NCBI GenBank assembly: GCA_001643675.2
Contig: LSRY02000045.1
Span: 714,001-778,000 of the forward strand
Length of the DNA stretch: 64,000 nt
Origin: Monocercomonoides exilis
Taxonomy: Eukaryota; Preaxostyla; Oxymonadida; Polymastigidae
Reading direction: 5' to 3'
Shown here: piece after piece, positions 11,361 to 23,313 of the stretch
Position numbering within the stretch: the stretch's first letter is position 1
Layout: every line of letters starts with the position of its first letter
The notes under the pieces: generated by a model
Database searches by the model: none
Told to the model about the DNA's origin: nothing
What the model saw: only the letters and a program-made list of their open reading frames with translations
Position numbers and translations under genes: made by a program

Positions 11361-14300
11361 TCAGTTCTTGCTTGTCTTCGTTTTGGTGTCAGGAATAAGA
11401 AAGTGCGGGAGCTGTTCTCTGTACAAGCGGAGAAACTCGACAAGCCGAATTTCCAGCTGCTTCGTTGCTTTGCGCGGCACTTGGCGCAGCAGATGGGCAA
11501 ACTGTGCAGGTGTAGCAGCAGCTGAGATGATCGGCTTTGGACGCTCGCCTTTGGGAGAAGAGGCCAATGGAGAGGAAGAGGAAGAAGAAGAAGAAGATGA
11601 TGATGATGATGATGAAGGAGAGGATGAAGGGGAGTTTTGAATTCCGACTGGCCTCTGAGGAGAGGAAGCAGGGCTGCGTGGAGAAGATGCAGTCAGCGGC
11701 ATCACAGGGACAACAGTAGCAGCAGCAAGTGCGCGGGAGATGGTGCCAAGTTCAGTCTTCTCCATCAGCTCTGTCTCCAACGCTGACAGAAACGCTGGGA
11801 AGCGGTCGTGGTAGAGTCCCGTTGCCCATGCTTCGCGGAAGAAGCTGATTGGATTAAGATTAAAAAAATAAGTAAGAAAAGAAAAGATAAGAAAAGAAAA
11901 GAAAAGAAAAGAAAAGAAAAGAAAAGAAAAGAAAAGAAAAGAAAAGAAAAGAAAAGAAAAGAAAAGAAAAGAAAAAGAAAAGAAAAGAAAAGAAAAAGAA
12001 AAAAAAAAGAAAAAAAAAGAAAAAGAAAAGAAAAAGAAAAGAAAAGAAAAGAAAAGAAAAGAAAAGAAAGAAAAGAAAGAAAAAGAAAAAGAAAAAGAAA
12101 AGAAAAGAAAAGAAAAGAAAAAGAAAAGAAAAGAAAAGAAAAGAAAAGAAAGAAAGAAAGAAAAGAAAAAGAAAAGAAAAAGAAAAAGAAAAAGAAAAAG
12201 AAAAAGAAAAAGAAAAAGAAAAAGAAAAAGAAAAAGAAAAAGAAAAAGAAAAAGAAAAAGAAAAAGAAAAATATTTTGAAGAAAAGTTAATAAATCATAT
12301 AGAAATTGATAGAATTGTTTGACATTTGAATGCGAATAAGATAAAACAGTTAAATAACAAACACGATAAATACAAAAACAATGAAGATGATAAAAACATA
12401 GGTAAAATAACAAACCTAATCAAATCAGGAATAGCGCCTTCATCGTATCTTGCACAGAGCTTATTTGCGATTGTCTGTGTGAGTCCAATGAGACTGGAAA
12501 GATTGGGTGTCTCGATGATTTCTCTGCCGATGTAGTTCAGACAGGCAATGCGCTGCAGATTGTCTATGCACACACTCACAAAATGGCCGTTGCGGTCAAC
12601 ACACAAATCCCTCTGAAGAATTTCATTTCACAGAAAAAGAAAAAAGAAAAAAGAAAGTTCAAAGTTAATAGTTAAAAATGAAAATTATGTTATGAAAATA
12701 AAAAAAAAATTATAAAATTTATAATATAAATAGATCAAAATAATCCTTTACAATGATTGAAAGCAAAAAATCATCAAAACATACCACATCACTTCTAATC
12801 TTCGCCATTGCCGAGGTCGATCTGTCTGGAATTCTGTTCTTTTCCCTCGCTGAGCTCAGAATCTCTGCCGCCTCCTTTGCCCTCTCCGCCTTCCTAACTT
12901 CTCTCTTCTTCGAGAACCCAGGCAATCTTGACCTGAAGAACACCAAATTCCCTGGCAGATAGCAGTATTCGCTCACTGGGCTCACAAAGCTTGCTGCTCG
13001 GGGCGCGCCCAGCTTCGCCTCTTCGACTGCCTCCTCGTCTTGCGACATGAACTGCGTCTGCTTCCCAATCACAATCCCCTTTGGCCGGATGACCTTCTTC
13101 TTCGCCAGCGCGTCTGCCCCGCTCGACGCAGACAGCGACGAATCCAACGCAGACTGGCTGATCCCGCTGATGCTTCCATTGCCTCCTCCTCCTCCTCCTC
13201 TGCTGCTTCCATTGCCCATGCTCCCTCCATATTCTCCGCCTTCCACCACATTCGTCAGGATCTGCTCTGTGTTGTGGCTCAAATACAACCCCACAAAGCT
13301 GCCACACTCTCTTCCATTGTATCTGTCCAGGCTGTGTGGGAAACGGCACTTGCGAGAGAACTTCGCAATGGGGCCTGCACCCAAAATGAGCGGGTCGTTC
13401 GTCGCCCACTTCTCATCTACGGTGAGCCTGCCGTCGTAAACAATCGAGTTCTCGTTCAGCGCATAGAACAGGTTCGTGTCCACGTCCCGTGCCGCACATG
13501 AAATAAACAGCGAGCACTCGATGTTCACCTGCGGAATCTCTGTTGGCTGTTCCTGCTGCTGCTGCCTCCGGAACAAGTCCATCGCGTGCTGAGGGCCAGA
13601 CGAAGGAGGCGGGGCAGGCGCGTGCGAAGAGCCGTCGTGATAGACACGCCGCGTGTTCCGCACACGTGGTGAGTATTGGAAGATGTCAATCTCTTCTTCT
13701 TCTGCGTCTGCTCCGTCTCTCCCGTCAAACCTCCTCTGTGCCACAGACACTGCCGGCGCACCTTCTTTGCCTTCCTCGTCCTTCGCGCCTTCTTCTCCTC
13801 CTCTTCCCAATGCCCCCATCCCTTGCCCCTCTTTCTTTTTCTTCTTCAGCGGAGTCGGTGGGCGGCAGATCTCATCAATGTCTGTTTCCTTTGGCACCTC
13901 AAACTGCACCCACTTCAGCTGAATACGCCTTGTCACTGGAACAGGTGGCAGATCCATCTGCTCCATCTGCATCTGCTGCTGCTGCTGTGCCACTTCCATC
14001 GCCCTCAAACCTGCTCCCATCCCTCCCATGCTGCCCAATGTCGATGTCAATCCACCAGATGTCAAGTCATTCCCTCCTCCTTCTCCTCCGTCTCTTCGGC
14101 TCGAAAGCAAACCATCCTCCATCTTTCCCATCTCTCCCATGTCGCCTCCATAGCCAGCTGTTCCGCTGAGCATCTTTTCTGCCATTTTCCGCTCGTCTTC
14201 TTCAGGATTCGCTATCTTTTCATACAAACGAGCGAGTTTACTGTATGAATTCTCCAGAGCAGCAATACGCTTTGCATTCTCTTCTTCCTCCTCTTCATTC

Positions 14301-17300
14301 ACAATCTCCCTTTCTGTTGCTCCTTCCTCTTCCTCTTCTTCCTCCTCCTCTTCTTCTTCCACCTCTTCATCTTCCCCAGCTTGCTCTCTTGCCTCCTTCC
14401 TCCTCCTCCTCTCCTCCTGCCTCGCCTTCTTCGCTGCATAATACGCCTCTCTCCTTTCCTCCAGCTTCTTCTCCGCCTGTGCCCTGATCATCCCAATCCT
14501 CTTCTTTATCCTGTTCTGCGCTGCCTCAATCGATTTTAACTTAACCTCCCTTTGCTTCTCAGCCGAAAGCGGAATGGAGTTTGCATACGGGTTGAACCGC
14601 GCTGCCCCCAACGACGAGCCCATCGAAGCATCGCCTCCACAAGCTGCTGCCCACGCCTTTTCAGATTCTGCCCCAACACCATCCAACAGAACACCATGTT
14701 GCTCTGCCAGAAGTGCAGCTGCTTTCGCCCTTCTTCTTTTCGCTCGTGCTCGAAGCATCGCGTCTTCGTCTTCTTCTTCACCACCTTCGTTTTCGACTTC
14801 TTCCATCTCGTCTTCGTCATAATCTCCCCATATGTCGTTCGCCATCTCTTCATCCAAGTTCTCCTCCTCTTCGTCTTCCTCCTCTTCCTCTTCTTGCTCC
14901 CCTCCTTCGCCTTCGCCTTCCCCTTTCTCCTTCTCTCCACCTGCTCCTGCCCCATCTCCTCCAATCCCGCTCCCATTCCCAGTTGCTGTGAAGTACTTCC
15001 TCAGCTCCCCATCCAGCGCATCTTCCACTTCTCCGTCTGGTCCAATGCCATCTTGCGACTTGTCTGCCTCTGCCTGTGCATCTCCTTCATTCTGCTCTCC
15101 ATCCACCTGCGCTGCCTTCTTCTTTACAAACTTCTTCCGCCACGACTTCTTCTTCGGCTTCGGAATCCGGAACTGCATGCGGTCGGTGCCATACTCCTCA
15201 AAATCGGCTGTGATTGGAATTTCGCCAAGCTCTGTGTGCGCACACGTGGCATTCCACCCTTCCACGATCTTCACGCCCGCCGCTGTCAGATAGTCTTCCA
15301 CACGACGCAGCGTCTCTTCCTCGTCGAATGGAGAAACTGGCTTCAAAACAACCCCATTCACTCCTGCTGCACCTGTCGTCACTCCATTTGCAGCTCCTGC
15401 TCCGCTCTGAGTTGCTCCTCCTGTCTGAAGCGTCGACAGCATCTGTGTGTTGAGTGGAGTGGAAGGCACACCCGATGCAGAAGAAGACGACGATGCACCC
15501 ACAGACAAAGTGGCTGATGGCCCATTGGAAGCACCCGATGAAAAGGGAGAAGACAAAACTTCGTGGTCTTCTTCTCCATCGAGTCTTCGCTCTGAGTCCA
15601 GTGCCTGGCTGCGTGGATCAGGTGCCGGTTTGATCAGCATAAGCCTCTTGCCAGGCACACCCGCAGCCAACAAGCCATGCAGCACTGCATATGCTCTGAG
15701 AGAAGAGCCGTAGACAACTCCCGTCTCGTCGTCATCGTCGATCCAGCGGGGCATCCCGGGCTGTGTGGGCGTGTTGATGAACTGGTGGATGCGGAAGGCG
15801 TCTGCCTCAGACGACAAAGTTACCGCCCCGTCCGCCACATCGACGTGGAAGTCGTTTTCTGCTTGTGGTTGAGGCAGGCGTTTAAGTGTCTGATCTTGCA
15901 GCCCCGTGGCAATAACGAGGATGTCATAGGGAACAGATGAGCCATCAGAGAGCAGGATTTCTCTCTTGTCTCTGTCAATGTTCAGCAGCACGCCGGGGAC
16001 AACAGACACAAAGCGCTCCAAACCCAACCCGGACAGAGTGTCTGCGGTGTATGCACATGAGGAGACAGTGTAAAGAGAAGGGGCGGGAGGGCGGTAAGGC
16101 GAAGGGAGGAGGAACAGCGAATGACGTGTGGTGGGTGTTGGAGAGAGGAAAGAAGGCGGGATGGATGTTGGAGGAGGGTAAGGGAGGGTATCGGGGATGA
16201 TGCTCTTTCTTTTGGAAAGGAGAGGAAGGAGAGAAGGATCAGGTGGGGTGATGTATGGAGGAGAGCGGACAATGACGCCTGGCTTGTTCGGCAGCAGCTG
16301 TCCGTTTTTCTCTTCTGCTTTTCCCTTTTCGCTTGTTCTCAATTCCTCTGCACTCTGACTGCTCTTCGGATCCTCTTTCTCTCTCTCCTCTTCTTCTTCT
16401 TTCGGATCCACTTTTGCCGACCACAACGGCGCCAAGGGGACAACTGCCTGCGAACCAGGGATCTTCGCCTTGATTGCCACAAGCGGCGGGACAGGTAGCG
16501 GATGGATCAGCCTGTGCGACGAAAGCGCTCGAGCCTCGTAAAAACGGCGGAGCTGCCACGCTCGCTGCTTCTTCTGAAGGAGGAGGTCGATGTACTCTTC
16601 TGTGTTCTGCTCAACATCTGGCGCGAACAGCGTGGCATCGTCTTGGCAGTCGTCTAATCCACTCCAGTCGATTCCGAATCCATCGTCTTCCATCTCATCC
16701 TCACTATCGCCTTCATTCTCTTCTTCTCCCTCTCTCTCCATTCTCTCTCCCCCGTATCCTTCCTCCCTCTCCCTCTCCCTGTTCTCTCTTCCTCCTTTCC
16801 CTTTCTTCTCTCTCAGCATCTCCTCGCTCCACTGCTTCTCCAGCCCAATCGCCATCTCTGTCGACAGCAGCTCCTTCGCCGGGTTCACATCAAGCGGTGT
16901 TTCTGCCTGGTTTCTGCCCATCTTCCCTTCCAGCCCCTTCTTCGCCCCTTCATACACACTCATCCCCTTCGGAAACGGCTCAGCAAACGGATGATGATGG
17001 AAAGGAGGGGAAGGCACAATCGAAGAGTCCATTGTGGGTAGCCCGTGAGGAGAGACAAGAGTCAAAGAAGAGAAGAATTTTGTAGAGCAGAAAGACAGCT
17101 GCTCTAATACACCCAGCCCTGTGTCTGATGCGCCGACCACGACAATCCTGCCGTTCACCATCGCCCTCCTCTCCAAGCAGCTTCCTCTCCTCATCACACT
17201 CAGCGCGAATCTCGGCTCGCTCCAGCGTGTCGGTGGGAGTGCAGAATGAGCTGGAGGAGGAGGACGAATGTGCTTTGTGGTGGGGTCACCAACAGGGCCC

Positions 17301-20300
17301 AAGGGATCCGGAAACTCCTCCAACCGGTGGATGCGTGCGTATGCATCGTCTAAGGGGATGAAGGAAGGGTTGTCTGTTTCTGCGAGTGGCTGAACAACCT
17401 GCCTGCGGGGCGGGGCAGGTGTGAACAAAGAGAGGATACTTTTGGGCACGTGGCAGCCGCCGAAGCGGTAAGAGCGGAGAAAGAGCATCCGCACCGAAGA
17501 CAGTCTGAATACCTCTCTCAGCACAAACCGCGCGCGCGTGTGGAACAGCGGGTCGAGGGCGAAGTAGACGATGTCTGCGTGGGGCTTTCCCCCCAGCGCT
17601 GTTGTGTCCAGCTCGCCAGGCTTCGGCTGCTCCAAGTCCACATCGTCCAGCTCGGACTCGTGCGAGACGAGCGAAATGAGGTCGAACAGCTTTCGGAGTG
17701 TGGAGACAGATGTGGCTAAGGAAAGAGCAACAAGGCCGACAATCTGCTGTCCGTAGCGTATTTGGTAGAGCCGCGCCTGCTGCCGGATCCAGTCAGAATG
17801 CGCGCGGAGTCGGCTAGTGAGCACATTCTGGATGGATTCTGTGGTTGCTGTGGGAGAAACAATAGAAGAAGAAGAATTTCCTCTGTCGTTTTTGTTTCCT
17901 TTAAGCCCTTTTCCAGCAAGAGCTACTAAGGCTGAGGGGACAGGCACGATTGACAAGCCAGCTGACGTCTGAAGTGAAGGTGTTTCGTGATAGAGTGTGG
18001 GTGCTGATAAAGTGGAATCAACAGAAAGAGAGCTGATAGCAGAAGAGGAAGATGAGTCGGAGGAGTCTTGTTTGATGGCGGGTGGGATGATCTGCTGTTG
18101 GCGCAGGCAGATTGAGAGAAACTCGCGCATTCCAACTTCGTCCTGTTGGGATGAAGAGGAGGCGGAAGAGGAAGAGAAAATGAAAATGGATTTTTGTGGA
18201 TGAGAGAATTAACAAAAACAGAGTTAAAAAAAAAAATAATAATTTGAAAAAAAAAAAGAGAGAAGGAAATACTATTGAAAGGTTTAAGAAAACAGGCAAA
18301 TTAAAAAAAAAGATAAAAATGTTCCAAATTCGCATTAATATCATTCATCATCATCATCATCATAATCAATATCATTGTTATTATTCCTTTTATTACAATC
18401 TCCACCTCAACCTCCCCCTCCGCCAAACCTTCATTCCCTGTATGTATTCATTCAGCTCGTCAAAGTCCTGTTCCCCCACCGGCGACACATTCAGCGGGGC
18501 GCCTTTAAAAGCGTGTTTAGTGACAACATACAGGCTGTGTGGGTAAAGAGAGCGAGGGCGCGGAAACACCTGGACGAAATGGGAGAGAAGGGGAAATTCG
18601 AGCAGAGAAGGGGAAAGAGTGATGAAGCAGTAGAGGTGGCTGGGGAAGTGGTCGAAGACGGCGGAGATAAAGTCGATTGAGCGGTGCTCGAACTCGGGCT
18701 TGAGGCAGTACAATGTGATGCAGACAGCGTTTGGAGCTGGGTTTGGGGTTGGAAATGGGGGTTAAGGAAAAAGTGAAGGTGAAGGTGAAGGAGAAGGTGA
18801 AGGTGAAAGCGGATGTGGATGTGGAATGAAGAATTAAACAAAATGAAAAAAAAGGAAGAAAAAAACAAAAAAGAAAAGAAAATTAAAAATAAAAAAATAA
18901 AAATATTTCGCACACTTCCCAGCTCATCCACGAAATTGTCGTATTCAGACAGATCGAACGACGCCTGCAGAGAAGACACATCCACATTTGATGTCACACA
19001 CATCATCCCAATCGCACGCCCTTCGTACTGAAAATGAATGATTTTTGTTGTGGAAAGGAGGTGGGGAAGGGGGGGGGGGGGAATATAAAAGGAAAAATAA
19101 AATAAATAAATAAATAAAATATTATAAAATATATAAATAAATAAATGTGTATCAAGGAAATTTGTATCATCAAAAAGAAATAATTTTGGAATAAAATAAA
19201 AGAAATAGTTAGAATAAAAGAAAACGGAAATGAAAATGAAAATGAAAATGAAAATGAAAATGAAAAAAAGAAAAAGAAAATAATGAAAAGTTCAGTGAAC
19301 ATTTAGCATAAAAAAGAAAAGAAACAGAAAGAAGAAGAGAATTATCACAAAATAGAAACATTCACACCTCCGCCACAAGCACAATGTCTTTGTCGTTCAT
19401 CATTTCAATCGACTTAGCAATGAAATAATCTCCTCCTTTCTCTCCGTTCACAGCTGTCGATAAATTCACGTTCTGTTCGTTGAATATCGGAATTAAATCG
19501 TCGTTATCTTTAAATCAGTCAACAATAGCAATAGTTTAAATAAAAGTTTAATGAGTGAAGGAAAAAAAAAACAAATACAACAATAATAATAATATAAACT
19601 GAAAAAAATTTTATATCAAAAATTCAAAGCCAAACCTTCGACAGTTGCTTTTCTTATCATCAATTCAGGAACAAAATCAAAGCGATGGCAAAAAAATACT
19701 TTGCATCGAGATGCAAAGCTATCGTCTGTATTACATCTTATTTCTCTGAAAGTTGAAGTGAGCCACGGAAGCAACGACAAATATGGAACACCATCTGGAG
19801 GACAAAATAAAAATACTTGGTTGAAGTCCGGAAGTGATACAAATAATGATCGAAGAATTGAAACAAGAATCTGCATTTCAAGATAATATCATAAAAATCA
19901 CAAATAACATTCAATTAAACGAATAAAGCAATTAAGATTAAATTGCATGCGTCGTCATCAGTGGATGGAATTGAAAGGAAATTTTTTTGAAGAAAAGCAT
20001 CGTCCTCTAAAAATGGCGATCTATTAAACAAATTACAAGATGCAAATGTTAACCACAAAGAATCTTGTGCCTGCATTTTATAAAAAGTTATTTTATGGAA
20101 AACAATTTTTCAAAATAATTACACAACCGTTATTGTTACTCCAAAATGAGTCATAAGCCATGCTGGCCAAGTGCACATCATTGATGGATTATATTCTACA
20201 GCATTGTTAGGATAATCTGAGAATGTTGCAAATCCAACAGGATTCCCTCCTACAAGTGCAACGGCTGACATTGGATTTCCAGTTCTATTTATTGATTTAA

Positions 20301-20559
20301 TGTGCATGCATTATTAAATAAAATTAATCAATGTTTTTAATAATATTTTGATAATGTTCCCAATGCAAAGGGAAAATAATATTTACAAGTTAAATGTTAG
20401 AAGTAACAAATATCACTTTTTCTTTAAAATATGAATAACAGCAAACATAGAATGCTGAAGACTAATTCGTGGATAAATTTTATCAAGCAACGATGCATCT
20501 CGTTCAATCAAACTTTGAATACTTGGTATATCATCGTAATTAGCTCTTCTAAGTTCCAT
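11361..20559 (-). CDS. CFAP61: CFAP61, ciliary calmodulin/spoke-associated protein
   Basis: Ten exons on the minus strand: 20559–20417, 20284–20125, 20070–19921, 19870–19636, 19507–19368, 19027–18916, 18736–18429, 18142–12785, 12612–12416, 11844–11361. They total 7287 nt, 2428 residues. CFAP61 is an axonemal protein of the calmodulin- and radial-spoke-associated complex at the base of spokes. The start 'MELRRANYDD' opens the N-terminal domain, followed by 'PELMIRKATVED'-type and 'AVCITLYCLKPEFEHRS' segments as in animal CFAP61. Exon 8 holds a FAD/NAD-binding fold: 'VVVGASDTGLG' near residue 745 and 'YDILVIATGLQ' near 1153. The C-terminus has 'CVDRNGHFVSV' and 'ATGLYHDRF'. It is about twice the length of the human protein (1237), because of acidic, Glu/Lys and Ser low-complexity inserts. 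Confident family assignment; exact splice sites inferred. Confidence 0.9.
11876..12270 (+). repeat. AAAAG pentanucleotide satellite in CFAP61 intron 9
   Basis: Nearly 400 bases of AAAAG repeats, shifting to AAAAAG units towards the right end. It lies wholly inside CFAP61 intron 9 (11845–12415). The transcript strand is therefore a C/U-rich tract of about 400 nt just upstream of the 3' splice site at 11844. Open frames here encoding poly-Lys/Arg or Phe/Leu/Ser are repeat artefacts. Confidence 0.95.
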
Positions 20560-22959
20560 TCAAAGCTTCGATCAAAACGTTCACCCATAATAATGAATGA
20601 TATTTTTTCTCTCAATTTTGAATATCTTGCAATATGATAATTGATAAGTTTTAATAATTAAACATTTTGACATTGCCAGAAACAAACTGTACCAAAATAT
20701 TTTTTTATTGATTTCAAGAAGAATCGATGAAAACCAGTATTTCAATCAAAAAAAGAATACACCAATTATTATTCAAATTTGGTAAAATTATTATTCGAAA
20801 TTGTTAAACTTCTTATAAAAAATTAAACATCTGCGTCATATGCCTTCTGGCGTGAACATTTATGGATTGAAGTTAAATTAAGAAAAAAATATTTTATTCA
20901 CTTTTTTTTTTTAATATTCTTCTATTGTTTGAAATTAAAATAATAAAAATTAATTGATATGTATTTAATATTCATGAAATATAATAAAGATGGAGAAAAC
21001 AGTTATTTTTATTTTTTTATGTTCATTTCCAATTACCAAATGAACAATGAGTTGTGTAGTGATCATTTTTTTGTTGTATTAATACTACTGCACTCACGTC
21101 ACTGCCTGTCACTGACGTAATTCAAGTCAATAAGGCATTTTTTCAAATGTGTGTGTTTTTAACTTGAAAAAATGAACTCAATAAAATATTCATCTTGAAA
21201 TAATTCTTGTTTTTATTGAAAGTGAATAATTTTTATTTTTTCAAATTTTCTAATATGGGTGATTTTTTATGGGATCATTAAATTCGACACTTCAGATTTG
21301 ACAGATTGAATTGGTGAAAAAAATTCATTATTTTATTAAAAATAATTATTTAAATTATGAAGGGGTATTTTTCTGTGAGAAGCTGCAAATTTTAATTTTC
21401 CTCAAAAAACATCTCAGTAATACAAACTCATTTGATATTCGAGAGTTTCATTACAACTTTATTTGTGCTCAGAAATGTCTCGATTTTTTTTGAAATATTC
21501 CCTTTGTTTTATTTTCAAATCCAATAAAAATTTCATATTTCGATCATATTTCTGTTTTCACTCACCAAATTTCACTGTGATTAAAACAAAATCTTGACAA
21601 TGTTATTATTTACTTATTCGTGAATTTTCTTAATTGTGAACAGAAATATTGTCGAAATATGAAATTTTTATTGGATTTGAAAATAAAACAAAGGGAATAT
21701 TTCAAAAAAAATCGAGACATTTCTGAGCACAAATAAAGTTGTAATGAAACTCTCGAATATCAAATGAGTTTGTATTACTGAGATGTTTTTTGAGGAAAAT
21801 TAACAGAATTATTCCTCTTGCGATTATTGAGAAATCGATCTTATCCGGTATTTTTTGTGATGTCTGGAATGTTTTGCAAAAACCGTATTAAAAAAAAAAA
21901 ACCGAAAAAAAATGAATTTTTTTTAAAAAGAAAGAAAGAAAGAAAGAAAAATGGAAAAATAAATAGAAAAATTCAAGTTGAAGAATCTTTTCTTATACAT
22001 GAACATAAACGAAAATGAAAAACTTATTATGAACTTCTAACTTCTGTAACTTGATGTTTATTTTTCAACTAATTATTGTAAATTTCACAAATGAACAACT
22101 GCTATTTTTACAAAAGATATTTACCAACAAAACCAAAATTTGTAAGATGAAGTCCTTGCTGCTTATGAAATTACAAAAGTGATCTGAATAAAAGTTGATA
22201 TTTCAAAAATAAATGTTTTATTCCAGATAAAAAAAAAACCGAATTAAAATACTCATTTTTCATTTTTAAATATACGAATAAACCATGAAAATTAAATTTC
22301 AAAATTATTATTTCTTCATAAGTGCTTTGAATTAATGATTGATTTCTTCTAAAAATTATTATGAACCTGTTTTATATAGATTTCATGAAAACATTTTCCA
22401 TAAAAAGCAATAACATTATTTTTTTAAATAATAAAAAATAAAATAAATCGTACAAGGAGAAATCCTTTGACATTTGAAAAGAAAAAATATATGCAGCACA
22501 AATATGTTGTGACAAACGAAACGAAATGAAATTTTGAGCTTTAAGATTTTTGTTCAACTCAATGATTTCTTGTATTTTTCTCAATTTTTTTTTATTTTCT
22601 TAATTATTATGCGTGGAATGTTGGACTTTTTATGATTAAATGGAGAAAGAAATTGGATCAAATTTGAGTTTTTTTTTCATAAGTGCAAAAATTTTGCCCA
22701 AAATACAAATTTTATTTCTATGTTTTCAATCAACACACTTTTTTGAAAAAAAGTTCATAAAATAAATTTGTCATTTTGTTTAATTAAAAGAAAACACATA
22801 TAATAACACAGTTTAAATAAAAAAAACTAATAAAAATATAAAAGAAATTATGTAAAAATGATTAACAACTTCGAAAAACTCTGACTGTGCATTGCTCATT
22901 GAAAAGAAAGAAAAACGATCACTTCTTTCATTTTTTTCACAAGCAACATTGCAACATAG
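20560..22959. other. AT-rich gene-poor region with a foldback repeat
   Basis: No gene is supportable over about 2.4 kb. All ORFs are short and AT-driven. The main structured feature is the inverted repeat at 21392–21803. Near 21095–21120 there are closely spaced CACGTCAC and TGACGT sequences forming a small imperfect palindrome upstream of CFAP61, of unknown meaning. Confidence 0.45.
21392..21803. mobile_element. Foldback/MITE-like inverted repeat
   Basis: The left arm (21392 to about 21561) and right arm (about 21634–21803) are reverse complements about position 21597. The outer parts read as near-identical, for example TTAATTTTCCTCAAAAAAC on the left against GGAAAATTAA on the right. The inner 30 or so bases of each arm (TTTCATATTTCGATCATATT and its partner) are slightly diverged and match the core of the repeats at 55656–55795 and 54860–54975. 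The element is bordered by TTAA. No protein is encoded, consistent with a non-autonomous DNA transposon. Confidence 0.75.
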
Positions 22960-23313
22960 AACAGAGGAAATGCTGTGTTCTTCAGTGGCAATGCAATCAC
23001 TCAATCTCCGTTCGAGAATTGTGGATCAACAACTCCAATACAAAGAGTCTGGAATCAAAGAACAGCTGATAATGCTGAATTCAATGGCTGGCTTCCAATC
23101 ATCGACCAGAACAAAATCGTTGCAAATGGTGGAAGTGATGTCGATGCCTGTGGCAAAACACAGCAAAGCCCATGTTCCACCATCGAGTACGCCCTCACTG
23201 GCTTCATTTCCCTCCTCCAAGATGCCTCTCTCACCCTCCTCACCTCAACATTTGTTCCTCTTCAAACACTCACCTTCAGCTCGGCTGATACAAAAATCAC
23301 CGGAATTAATTAA
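22960..23313 (+). pseudogene. Beta-helix receptor fragment
   Basis: A + strand open stretch of about 118 codons carrying the module signature of the giant protein. It has 'SPFENCGST', then a strand ending 'KIVANGGSDVDACG', then 'QQSPCSTIEYALTG' and a run of beta-strand-like hydrophobics, ending in TAA. It aligns by eye with the segment around residues 590–700 of the protein at 27496–38817. There is no start codon, signal peptide or continuation after the stop. It is therefore an isolated fragment, probably a relic of a deleted or truncated copy. Confidence 0.6.

Noticed and set aside
11808-12290. 160-codon Lys/Arg/Glu ORF and long Phe/Leu/Ser ORF on the opposite strand
   Set aside because: Both are translations of the AAAAG satellite inside CFAP61 intron 9, not genes.
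13040-17085. Many + strand ORFs across CFAP61 exon 8
   Set aside because: They are Pro/Ser/Leu-rich antisense shadows of a GC-rich coding exon.
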